Assembly (NCBI GenBank): GCA_963931925.1
Contig: OZ007570.1
Span: forward strand, 35,849,035-35,913,034
DNA: 64,000 bases
Reading direction: 5' to 3'
Origin: Onchidella celtica
Taxonomy: Eukaryota; Mollusca; Gastropoda; Systellommatophora; Onchidiidae
Both the position numbers and the translations under genes were made by a program. A model generated the notes under the pieces. That model saw nothing but the letters and a program-made list of their open reading frames with translations, was not told the origin of the DNA and did no database searches. This document shows positions 11,601 to 21,640 of the stretch, piece after piece; the stretch's first letter is position 1, and every line of letters starts with the position of its first letter.

Positions 11601-14600
11601 AAAACCACGAGAGGCGCAACGTGGCCATTATCGTGCCGACGAGACGTTAACATCAAACTTAAACGAAAGGTGGTGTGGAGATTTTGGTATCACCAGATAG
11701 ATTATTCAAAGCCCTTTCATTTGGTAAAATAAAATATTGCTGCCATTGAATTAGCAGAGAAGATAATAAAATGTGGTCTATCAAAGACGGGAAATGACAG
11801 AACCACAGTAAAATAATTTGAGAAAACCGCGTTGAAAGTTTCAGCTTTTCATCAAAATTATTGATGGTGGCTCAATTCAAAGACAATTTTGAGGCTTTTG
11901 CCCTTTTCAAACAGGATTATCATTTGGAAAACGAATAATAAAGAGGTTTAAGCTTTCCAAAAATACTGAAAACGCAAAACCGATAAAATGGACCCAATGA
12001 TGCCTTTAACGAGTTTCTCGAATCGGGTAGTGCCGAAGTGTGCCTCATTTTGTCGGAAGGCTGCACATTCATTGAATGTCTTTGAAGTTAGTGACGCATT
12101 ATCTAGGTGAAAATAACATGAAGTAATGTATCACAAGATATTAAGCTCTTGGATATTATGTAAATATGATGGACTTCTGAATTTTGTCACTTTTAACTTT
12201 TATTTTGAAGCATCTGTTTCTGAGAAGAATTATAAATTAATATTCTATGAATTAAAGGGGAAAGTAGAATATTTTCTTGCAGATCTTGTAAGCGCTTGGT
12301 GTGATAAGTTGACAATTTTTGTTAATGTTGACACAGTTAAAGAAAATACGAAGAAAGCACGGCCCGAGTTTCCTACAGCATTTAACAAAGTAAGCTATTT
12401 CACGCAAAGATAATTGGTTTATTTCATCGGACGTCACAAAAATTATGAATTTTATTTTGTCTGCCTTGGGAAGTTCCAAAGAAATTATGTTTCGTTCTCC
12501 CAAGACTTTCAACTTTTCTGTTTAAGCCAGTACTAGCAAGTGCGCATGCTCAGTAGCCGTGTGCCCGAGTCTGAATTTGACTTAAATAGCACGCTGCCAC
12601 GATAACTGCCACTTTGCGCCAGTGACGATTTTGTGGGTACCTTACCTTATTCAGGCAGACCATCACGCTTTGTTTTGAACAACGTATCGGACCACAAAAT
12701 GTCGTTGCGCAAGAAGACAAGACACCGACCTCTTTTGCTAAAAAAAAACAAAACAGAAGAACAAAACTTTTCGAGAGTCCCTGTTGAAAGAAAACGTACC
12801 ATTGTCTCCAGAGTTGACTTCTCAATTCATGGAGCAGAACAAAGTAAAACTAGTTTCAAGTCAACAAACGAATGAGAGAAAAAGGACCATGCATGCCTAT
12901 ACCTGCCAACCTATCACTCTCATTTTTAAACTCAATTGAACTGGTGTGGGGAAAAATGAAAGGCAATGTTGCAAATGCAAAAAAAGATCAAAATTGCGGA
13001 TGTCAAAGAACAAACTAAGTCGTCAACAACCGAAACCATTAAGGCATACCGGAGAGAATGTGCAGACAAAGTGAACGAAAAATAGGAAGTTACTGGAAAA
13101 TAAAAAACGATGGCTTAGCGAGCCCGCAGCCTCCAGCCATCATAGATAAATTGCAATCGAGTGAGTTTGGCAGGAAATACTATTTCTGGATGTGTACAGT
13201 TCTCTATTATGTTTGTCATATTTAAAGAAAAAATTCAATTCGTGTCCTATCAAATCCCGATGGGAGGGGAGACGCCTATGAACATAATTATTGTAATTTA
13301 TTTCATTTTTTTAAAATTTGGCACAGGCTAGTACTGTGCAAAGTTTTTTTTTTCCTTTTTTAAATAATAATTTGATTTAATTATTCTGTTTTATTTAGCG
13401 CAGAGCGGCACACTGAAAATCAGACTGGTCTCTCAATTATTTTAAAAAAAGAGAGCAGAAAAAAACACCGGGCTGCTAAGATTTAGTGTCAAGTGTGAGC
13501 AGCAGCTGTGACATTTAAATAAATTCAGCTGACAATTTTAGAAAAAAAGAAAATCGATGTTGATTCCTTTGATGGTAAAAAGAGGTACTTCAGCTCTCAG
13601 TAAAAATTCATTTTATGTGCACAAAAGAAACAACAACAAACAAACAAACAAAAAACAAAACAAAACAAAAGATAAAGCTTTAAAGAAAGGCAGTGGCTAC
13701 GGTTACGGCAGCCGGTGAATACAACTCACCATTTTTCTTTATTCGGCTTTACTCCCGTTCGTGCAGCAACGCTTCCTTTCTTTGTTTTTTTTTCTATTGG
13801 GATATGAGCGTAATCTGCCGTAAACGTAGCCACTGCCTTAAAGAAAAATGCCGAGGCAAACGAAATCTCCCCCCCCCCCTCTCTCTCTTTACATCGGTTG
13901 TCAATCTCCTTGGACCAAATTTTAGCCTCCTCAGCTCAGCGGTTTGGCCATTTACTGGTAAAAGGCAGAGCAAGACATAGACTTATTAATATGTTCGATG
14001 ATGACTTGATGCCTGTTCATATGAATTCTAAAACCATTCGACGAGTGGGTGTAACGTAAATGTAATTTGGTGTATCTAGGCTTTAATTACTGCTTTGCCT
14101 TTCAACTTTCAGTGCCTAATGCCTGGATAGGTCTTAGTGACCAATTTCTAGAAGGACGCTTTGAGTGGGTTAGCGATAAGCCTCCTTTGAACTACAGAAA
14201 TTTTGCAGCTGGTGACCTTGATAATCCTGGGGGTGAGTGAATTATTAGCTCTGAATAGCACCAGTTTCACAATGTAGGCATAATTATGTGTAAATTCTAT
14301 GGGCCCATTGCGAATGGCGTCAAAATGTGTTTTTGTTTTGTTCTTCCGACACTCAAGATGGCCGGTGGATCAGCTGATGAGTGTAACTTCGAGATGTGTC
14401 TAATCGGTTAAAATGCCTGCTGGTTGCATTGCAGTTGACTGTTATGACAGGGGTGGAAAGAATGGATCCAAGTTGGTCAGATTCCCTACCATCGTGTAAA
14501 CAAGGGAAAGGAAGTGAAAGAATTGACCGAACGTCTCCCATGTGCATGTACACACGTGCCATTGTTTACTGTAGTGAACTAGTTTTATCTCGCCGCCAAT

Positions 14601-17600
14601 TGGTTCGCGACGCCTGAAATTTTTGCTCGCAGTGCAAATTAGCTAACGAATCAAAATCAATGCTATAATCGCCCTGGTTATGCGTCGGTTTTGACACAAG
14701 GCTTGAGAAACCCCAACCCAATCATGCTGAATGGCTCTCCTCTGGAGCAAGTGGGAAAATTCTGCTACCTAGGCTCAACCATCAGTGGTAGCACAGACAT
14801 AACAACTGAAATAAATGCCAGAATAGGAAAGGCGGCCACAGCTTTTGGCAAACTCTCAAAAAGGGTGTGGAACAATAGCAAGCTGACCATCAAAACAAAG
14901 GTACTCGTGTACCAAACTTGCGTCCTAAGCACCCTGCTGTATGGCTCAGAGACATGGACCACCTACTCCAAACATGAAAGATCCCTCAACTCCTTCCACC
15001 TGCGCTGCCTACGCAAAATTCTCAAGATCAAGTGGCAAGACAGGATCTCAAATATCGAAGTTCTGAGCCGAGCCAACATTCCATCAACTCAGGCTCTCCT
15101 AGGTAAAAAAAGACTGCGGTGGCTTGGACATCTCCACCGTATGGAAAATGATCGCATCCCCAGACAAATTCTCTACGGGGAACTTGCTACTGGCAACCGA
15201 CCCAGAGGTAGGCCACATCTGCGATTCAAAGACACTTGCAAGGTCACGATGAAAGCATTCAACATCGACCCCAATGAATGGGAGAACCTTGCAAGTGATC
15301 GAAGCAGATGGAGACAAAAATTGCGCAGTGGCACGCTCGCAATAGACTTCAAGGCAAAAGAAACATACCTGACAAAACGACAGAGGCGGAATGAAAACAC
15401 TCGCCAAAGTGAACCCAAAAGACTGACCTGCAATCACTGCCATCGCACTCTCGGGTCAAACATTGGTAGAATAAGCCACGAGAGAAGCTGTCAGTCAAAG
15501 TGAAAGTGAATATTCTAGCTGCTAAGACCGTCTGTAAAGACGCTAAAGGCCATATATATATGCGTCGGTCCTTACAACAAAAATGGCCGATATCCGCAAT
15601 AGGCCTATAGAGCAAGGGTGGCTGGCCATGGCCTTAATGTAAGAGTCACATACGATAAACCTCAGATGTTTGAGAGCAACGCGATATCAACAAAATGTGC
15701 ACACAATTTTTTCTTGTTACATACAAATTTTGTTACAAAAATTTTTATGTAAATATTAAGAAATACGTGTATGCAACAATATTTACTCGTGTGTGCAGGT
15801 TTTTAAACTGTTAAGTTGTATTAGTTTCAGTAATCACAAAGTACACATGTATACCAAATGTTTTATTTAAAAAAAAAGGAAAAATGTTCAGCCAACATAT
15901 TTCCACGAGCCGCATATTGAAGGTCAAAGAGCCACACGCGGTTCGCGAGCACCGGTTTGGCCACCCGTGCGATAGCGCATCAGCCTTAATATGCTTTTTT
16001 TTCTAGAAAGATTTTTTTTTTAACACAAGAGAGAAAAGCAGATAGAGTGAGTGCTGATGGATAGTTTAAAATAATTAATTAGCAATTAGCATCGTCTAAT
16101 CAGAACAACGTCAACAATATGAGATAAGTCGTGTTCACATCACGAATACCGAGAGAGCAAACACGAGCACATCAGTTGACCAAATAACCATCATGTGCTG
16201 CATCTGTTGTTGTTTTTTTTTCTTTATCAACGAATCAGGTTCGGTGCCAGGTTCCCTAATACGGAGAGCCAGAACACAAAAACAAAACCGTCAGGACACG
16301 TGTCAGGGTTAAAGTTATAATTGTCGTGCTGGGTCACGACTTGTTTTTTTTTCACGGTTTCGTTTATTATAGCCAGCGTAAATGTCCTTGAACTGTCTCG
16401 TGAACAGTTTGTTTTTGTAACGCTTTTTCTTAGAGATGGAAAGAAAGTGGGGCAAGATAGAATAAATGGATAAGTTAGCAGTGACGGTGCAATTCTCGAC
16501 CCCGTGATTTTGATGAACTCTAACAGGGGAAGAGAAGGGGTGAGTAAAGGGAGATAGTAAATTCGTACATAAAACGTAGAGGGCACGAGGGGTTAGAGAC
16601 TTTAGGAAGGGTTTTGACATGTTAATTTGCAGCCGGCCGCACAGTATATAAGCGCAGCCATTCCTATGTTTGATACTCCATGCAGAAATATCCATCTGTG
16701 CAGGCGGTCGGCGGGATTCTGCCAGAAGAATCAGAAGACTGTTATATTCGTGTCTATGTCCATTATAGACACTGAAATGAGACCATATGCTCTTTGTGAG
16801 AATTACCCACTGCTGTTATCTACTGTTCCCTGATTTCTGATCAGGGACCAAGTGTAAGTGTCTGCCTGTTGATTCAACAATGAACGTGAAGCTGACCTTA
16901 ATTTTCCAGTAGGAGTGCTACCGAAGAATGCAAGACTTCCATGTATATTAACTTGCAACTAGATCTAGCATGAATGTCTGGCATACACATTTGTAAATTG
17001 AAATTGATGTGTCTGGATGAGGCTGGGGATTGCCAGCCCATCCTAGAGCACATCTAGATCTAACTTAACTACGTCAGTTTGTATTGACGAGTTTGATCCA
17101 TTATAAGCGGTAGGCACAAATAACTGAGATAACATTGTCGTCTGAGACATTAGAATATTATTTGTTAAATAGTAGGCAGACTATATCTGAGAAATAGATA
17201 AGTAATACTTAAATTGTGAGTGAGTCAGAATGATATAGTCTTTTAGGAATCTAGAGGAGACTTCTAGTGACATATTATTGAATTTTCATTTGATGCTGCT
17301 GATGTTGTCTTTTTAGTATGTAAGAGCTAGACGAAATTGTTAGGGAATAATAAGTAAATAAATTTGTGGCCCTGCAGGTCTGTTGATAAAAACCATTCAG
17401 ATTGTTATTAGTATGTGGCATGGTATGAACGAGTAATTCCTAAAAACCTCTCGATTTTTAAATGCAGTCGTACCACCTATAATTCTTAATAACCCAACTC
17501 GTAACAACACGTACCAAAATCGTTATATTCATATATTTGTTCTACATTTTATTTTCTTTTTATCTAGGTTTGTGTCCATCAAGATCTGCATCCAGGCGTT

Positions 17601-19743
17601 TAGATCTTAGTCGTTCGATGTCTCAAAACTCTACATGTGAAGATTTGGAATTTCATGTCCGTTTAAATCTTTATCAGCCGACAATAGCTATAATAATATT
17701 GGTAGTTTTATTATACATTCATTGGTTTCATGTTTCAGTAATTGCCTTATTATACATGACACATGTATATATATCTAGTGTTGTGACTGGTGACATGCCA
17801 GCCTATCACTGGAGATTGAGCACGTAATTCACAATGCGGATGTCATGTGAGTGACGACACAGCAAAAATTGTCCGTTTTAAAGCTACTTAAAACACTGAA
17901 GAGCAATGTAAAGGATTCCTTACACACTAAAACCTAAATCGATATGGTATAAAATGTGAATTGGAGAACGTTTTTTTTTCGCGCCCTGAAAGAATGCAGA
18001 AATTTCTTATGACACCAATCAATCCCATCCACGAAATAACCATTTAATTATATGCTAAAAATAATTTATTGTTCTACATTAATAGTTACTATATACCCTC
18101 TTTGCAGATTTAGAAAACTGTGTGCACCTCGCCAGATCTCTTCATTATGTTTGGAAGGATGAAAAATGTGATGCCAGACTTAATTACGTGTGTCAGAAAA
18201 GGTGAGTCTTACATTAAAACCGGTGCAGAATTGGTTTTTTTTTTTTCCCTTACCAGAGTTAGAACATAGTTACAGACGTTAGACTAAAGGGATTTGGCCC
18301 ATCTTCTTTCTTCTTGAGAGTTCAACATTTCAGAACACTGTAAAATAATGTCCAACATAATAACTTGTAATTAAAACAACAAGTGCCACTTTAAAAACAT
18401 GCTCTTCATGTAAAGGAAAGAAATGTGCATTTATATAATTTATACATGTGGTACTTAAGTAGTATCAACCCTAGCAGTCACTCTGTCTTCCTGTCCACGC
18501 GTCTCCGAAGTTTCCGTTGCTATGACAAGACAGGTGTACTGTCAAGGTCTTTTAGTGCCACAGTGTACTTTCAATGAGAGTGACCATAATCCTGGCTCTT
18601 TAACAATCGCGGATTGGGCCGATTTCATGTTTTCACTTCATCATATAACATTAGCAACTAACGTAGCATACATGATTTTGTGCACTTCTATACTGAGAGA
18701 TGAATGTTCCAATGGCATTTTATAAAATGTAAGAAACGCAGTTAAGTCAATCGATCACTATTGCATTTCATGCTGATATTTTAGTTGGCATGGACAGCAA
18801 AGCAACGTAACTACAATGTATGTCATGTAATGCGTCGTCAGACCTTCAAGAATGTTAGAACAGCCATCATCTCAAGGCCAGTTTACAATGGTAGGTTTTA
18901 GGAATTCCTTTTTAGGATAGAGATTTAGCCGAAAACGTATCTTGCTTACACTGTTCCAAAATCGGAATGAAATTCAACCCTCTCCAATTTCTTTTCCGAT
19001 TTCACCCTGAAAAACACGCAGCACCGTTCCCATATTCATTCCGGTGTCACATGATAACAATGTCCATATAAACAGCACTATGCTGAGGCCCCCGAGAAAC
19101 AAAAGAACTCATCCACCCACGTCAGTGAAACTTTCACAAAAATGTTTGAAAGCCAGAGCTGTCTGTGGGACGCTAAATCGCTCACACACGTCAAGCGGGC
19201 GATAACCAAAGCCCTTTGACTGTTTAGGAGTGATTATACTCTCAATATCGGAAAGCCCCATTTCTTTTAATTGTTCTAACACACTGCAATGCTACATAAG
19301 TAAATAGAAATAAACAGAAAGGGGGTGGGGGGGGGGGTGGGGAGACAGAGCACTAAGATAATGATTCAGCGAAAGTATGAGGCGAATTAAAATTATAGTG
19401 CCCAGTTAGTGCTCAGAAACGCGAAGTGGGAGTGGAAGAAAGAAAAAAGACAATATAATGATCAAGATGGGGACCGAAGCCGTGACCTGTGCTAGGACAC
19501 CAATCACCTTGCCAGAAAGTAGAAAACAAGTGGCTTTGTGGTAAGACGGTTGGTGTCCGAGCAGAACTCATGGGTTCCATCCCCGTCTTGATCACTTGTC
19601 TTGCTTCTTTCTTTCACTCCCGCTACGTCTTTCTGAGCACTAACTAGGCACCACAACTTTAATTTGCCTTATATTTTCTGTAATGCCCACGGGCTATTAA
19701 CGGATACGTTTTCTCCGTCTTTTACAGACCCGCCAATAATTAA
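5581..19743 (+). CDS. Secreted C-type lectin domain protein (six coding exons)
   Basis: Coding exons assembled by phase: 5581-5638, 7291-7382, 7814-7904, 14113-14232, 18108-18201 and possibly 19728-19743. All phases fit and all boundaries are GT/AG. The predicted 156 residues are a signal peptide (1-20) plus one long-form C-type lectin domain with six cysteines (25, 36, 53, 125, 141, 149), the WIGL motif (85-88) and a WKD (136-138) in place of the WND calcium motif. The usual EPN/QPD sugar motif is replaced by DLD near 115-117, so classical calcium-dependent sugar binding is doubtful. The last exon adds only five residues. Intron retention after exon 5 would give an immediate TGA after CQKR, so 18206 is an alternative end. 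It is likely extracellular, with recognition or immune-type roles inferred from the family only. It is paralogous to the minus-strand gene at 359. Confidence 0.8.
5663..6036 (-). mobile_element. tRNA-derived SINE, copy 1
   Basis: Read on the minus strand, the head has a B-box-like gggtttgatccccggtc followed by a body shared with the second copy (ttctcggataagg, aagataccttg-like block, gagcaggc). It is flanked by a 17-bp direct repeat, tctataattatgcatgt (5646-5662) and tctataattatacatgt (6037-6053), one mismatch, read as the target site duplication. It sits in the intron directly after the signal-peptide exon. Confidence 0.65.
6290..6680 (-). mobile_element. tRNA-derived SINE, copy 2
   Basis: Minus-strand head carries a perfect B box, gggttcgaacccc (6626-6640 region), and an A-box-like ggcaaggtgctcgc upstream of it. 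The body matches the copy at 5663-6036. It was moved here by the local tandem duplication, so it lacks its own independent target duplication. Confidence 0.7.
7291..7382 (+). CDS. Lectin exon 3: N-terminal part of the C-type lectin domain
   Basis: Acceptor tatcttatag, donor gtagtt. Encodes ALKCKDDWVPFRDKCYRF and onward to TWAQAL, the two-cysteine N-terminal loop that marks long-form domains. Enters in phase 1 and leaves in phase 0. Confidence 0.8.
7814..7904 (+). CDS. Lectin exon 4: first helix of the C-type lectin domain
   Basis: Acceptor caatgcag, donor gtaaga. Encodes TMCRAYDATLAEAPHRTIDR and onward to EVRKRK, the expected C-x-A-x-L-A-E block between the N-terminal loop and WIGL. Phase 0 in, phase 1 out, which joins correctly to both neighbours. 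No longer open frame marks it, so it is easy to miss. Confidence 0.8.
7986..8896. mobile_element. hAT-type non-autonomous element
   Basis: Terminal inverted repeats caatggttctcaac (from 7986) and gttgagaaccagtg (to 8896), flanked by a perfect 8-bp direct repeat gtgtagcc at 7978-7985 and 8897-8904, the duplication size characteristic of hAT transposons. There is no transposase frame inside. The interior holds C/G runs and the cccgggcagggccggg hairpin at 8703-8718. It begins only 81 bases after a lectin exon. Confidence 0.8.
8905..13677. other. Lectin intron without recognised gene
   Basis: A long part of the intron between the exons at 7814 and 14113. An open frame at 10184-10612 (+, 142 codons, starting MPKDRQDILKNRDKRP) and one at 12126-12413 (+) are the longest, and neither shows a family motif I recognise. 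Around 11078-11160 there are four to five degenerate units around tcatacgcggttat. An AAAC-rich run lies at 13622-13670. Confidence 0.4.
13678..13845. repeat. Short inverted-repeat element (MITE-like)
   Basis: Left arm ggcagtggctacggttacgg (from 13688) is mirrored by ccgtaaacgtagccactgcc (to 13838), with ctttaa at both outer edges. About 168 bases in total with no coding capacity. Family not identified. Confidence 0.6.
14113..14232 (+). CDS. Lectin exon 5: WIGL and ligand-loop region
   Basis: Acceptor caactttcag, donor gtgagt. Encodes NAWIGLSDQFLEGRFEWVSD and onward to GDLDNPG. WIGL is the core beta-strand signature. The long-loop position that normally reads EPN or QPD reads DLD. Phase 1 in and out. 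Confidence 0.85.
14690..15558 (+). mobile_element. 5'-truncated LINE insertion
   Basis: Flanked by an 11-bp direct repeat tatgcgtcggt (14679-14689 and 15559-15569). The insert keeps only the last part of a non-LTR reverse transcriptase frame and a short 3' tail ending in a TA run, the usual product of target-primed reverse transcription. It lies in the lectin intron, in the same orientation as the gene. Confidence 0.8.
14691..15503 (+). pseudogene. LINE reverse transcriptase, C-terminal fragment
   Basis: About 270 codons open without an internal stop. Recognisable blocks: FCYLGSTISG, LLYGSETW, SFHLRCLRKI, RLRWLGHLHRM, and a terminal CNHCHRTLGSNIGRISHERS zinc-binding-like motif (CxxC...H...C). 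These are typical of the tail of animal endonuclease-type LINE pol proteins, downstream of the catalytic RT core, which is missing. No ATG begins the frame because the element is truncated. Inert as a retrotransposon. Confidence 0.8.
16301..17506 (+). mobile_element. Solo LTR, element-B-related family
   Basis: Begins TGTCAGGG and ends GTAACA. The 5-bp duplication acacg is present at 16296-16300 and 17507-17511. Length 1206 bp is close to the 1210 bp of the element B LTR, and blocks such as ctcgaccccgtgattttgat, gaacagtttgtttt and cacgac are shared in the same order. A TATA box (agtatataagcgc, near 16645) is in place. No internal region remains, so this is the product of LTR-LTR recombination. 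It lies in a lectin intron. Confidence 0.8.
18108..18201 (+). CDS. Lectin exon 6: C-terminal part of the lectin domain
   Basis: Acceptor tttgcag, donor gtgagt. Encodes LENCVHLARS through VWKDEKCDARLNYVCQK, with the last three conserved cysteines and a WKD variant of the WND motif. The base order at the donor also gives an in-frame TGA if unspliced (aaa agg tga). Confidence 0.85.
19381..19672. repeat. Foldback repeat with tRNA-like core
   Basis: Two roughly 145-bp arms in inverted orientation around 19527. The left arm has gcccagttagtgctcagaaa and the right arm its complement. The right half reads as a tRNA-derived head on the plus strand: A-box-like tggctttgtggtaagac and B-box-like gggttccatcccc. 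Either two SINE heads inserted head-to-head or one foldback element. Confidence 0.6.
19728..19743 (+). CDS. Possible last lectin exon
   Basis: A strong pyrimidine tract and acceptor (gtcttttacag) precede a 16-base stretch that, in the correct phase, completes an arginine codon, adds PANN and stops at TAA 19741-19743. Plausible, but short enough to be coincidence. The alternative is termination in the previous exon's retained intron. Confidence 0.4.
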
Positions 19744-20448
19744 TGCAAAAGATGACTACAAACCTGCCCATAATTGCCGGATCAAGAAAACTCCAGCGGG
19801 AATTCCCGAAGGACTACCAAAGATAGACTATTCTGTCTTATTAGCCTCAACCACTGATTTGAACCCTCACCTTTGCACAAAACTGTTATTACCACACAAA
19901 ACGGACTGTGTGTGTGGTGGGGGGGGGGGGCGGGGGAGGTGGGTTGGGGGGGGGAGGGGGGTGAATGAAAAAGTTGGCTTTTAATGTATTTTCTTTGCTC
20001 CAAATGAATATAAGTTGTTGGACATATAAAAATCATATTTCTAATGAAACCTTCAAATAGATGGAAAATGTCACTAAAGTTCTAAAAGATCATGGCCTTG
20101 TCATGGACATTGACCATTCTAAGTGCCGGAGGCTCGTACACGTGGATTTTTTTTGGGGGGGGGGGGCGGAGACGAGGGGTGAGGCGGAGTGTGTGGGGTG
20201 AAAGGTGGGGGGGGGGGTGTAAAAATCGAGCGGAGTTACTTTATGGATGGCCCCTTATACACGTGTACATAATTTTACAAAAACATTCCAAACCTTCACT
20301 GGTCCCTGTGATATTGTTGTTGTTAGTCTGAATTGAAATTATTATGTCCTCTTGATCACTATTGGTAAAATAGTAATGCCACCATGTGGAAAAATGGAGG
20401 ATATGAAAACTACCTAATTCCTGATTCCACCGCTGTAGCAAATTAGTT

Positions 20449-21503
20449 CTTGTATACAAAGTACCATGCTTACTTTCACTTGTGATGAAGTCAGGTTAGC
20501 CAAATTAATTCAGATCTTCCACAACAAACGTGAAATTTTCTCTGATAAAACAACAGTAGAAATAAAGCAATGGAAAAAAAAACACAGTAGCATTTGTTTT
20601 CCTCATGTTTTGTTGTCTGTCCACGCACCTGAATTTGGCGGGAGTAGAAGTGGCACATGGAAATAACTGCAAAAAAACAACAACAAGGAAAGACAATACA
20701 GAATTTTAATATTAAAGAAGAAAGATCTAAGAAAAAATCCGTTTAGAAAATTATACGAATCATAAGGAAACTTACCCGAGTAAGGTGAAATTATTATTTT
20801 TTTTCCGGATGTTACTGAAACAGTGCTGTTCGCCGGAACATATCTTCAAATGAGATAAGCTGTGCATGCCCACACAAAACTTAAAAGAATAAAATCTAAG
20901 TTTTCGCCTCTCAGTACTTATCCATTACTTCAGTGTGTAGCACAGTATATTCGGGAGGAATAATTATACCCGATTGGATCTGAAATAAATTCCGATCAAC
21001 TGTTTTGGTAACATGGGAAACACAGTTTCACCTCAGTCAGGGAAGTCTAGAATGTTATGTATAACTATAATTTTACCTCTGTCGTGTTTGAAGAATGCAT
21101 GAAAAATCCAAGCGCAACTGGCTCTTCTCCCCCCCCCCCCCACCATCCCTCCCCCAATCAGCTACAATTATGAGTGTATAAATTACAAAAGACATTAAAT
21201 GCATAAGTTGTAGATCTCTCAGTTGGTAGCAGCCCCAAGAACTAAAGTATAAGGTGAGATCGACAGCAAGATCGAGATATTGGGACAGACAGGAGCCTGT
21301 GAACTTCAACTAAATGTAAGGAAACCATCGGCAGATCTGACTTCAGTTTAGCAGATTGGGTCTTGTATACACAGCATGAATAAGTCAGATAAATACTATG
21401 GTTATTTCCAACTGTGATGAAGTCATGTCGGTCAAATTAATTTACATCTTCCTTTACAAAGATGAGATTTCCTCTGATAAAACATAGCAGTAGAATTAAA
21501 GAT
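20449..21503. repeat. Degenerate direct duplication
   Basis: About 20449-20575 and 21361-21503 share cttgtatacaa-like starts, tgtgatgaagtca, caaattaatt, tcctctgataaaac/tctctgataaaac and cagtagaa in the same order, about 910 bases apart. It suggests an old tandem duplication, and no function can be inferred. Confidence 0.5.
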
Positions 21504-21522
21504 CGAGGGGGAGGCAGACAGC

Positions 21523-21531
21523 CACACACAG

Positions 21532-21563
<32 letters not shown>

Positions 21564-21640
21564 AGAGAGAGAAAGGACGAGAAGGAGAGATAGATAAGAG
21601 AGAAAGAAAGAAAGAGAGAGAGAGATGGAGAGAGGAATGA
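21523..21640. repeat. CA then GA microsatellite
   Basis: (CA)n to about 21559 followed by GA/GAAA-rich repeats. Confidence 0.9.

Noticed and set aside
12126-12413. Open frame of 95 codons in the lectin intron
   Set aside because: AT-rich, no motif, no splice context; likely chance.
19664-19984. 106-codon frame around the possible last lectin exon
   Set aside because: Its frame does not match the phase required by the upstream exon, and its C-terminal part is a G-run translation.
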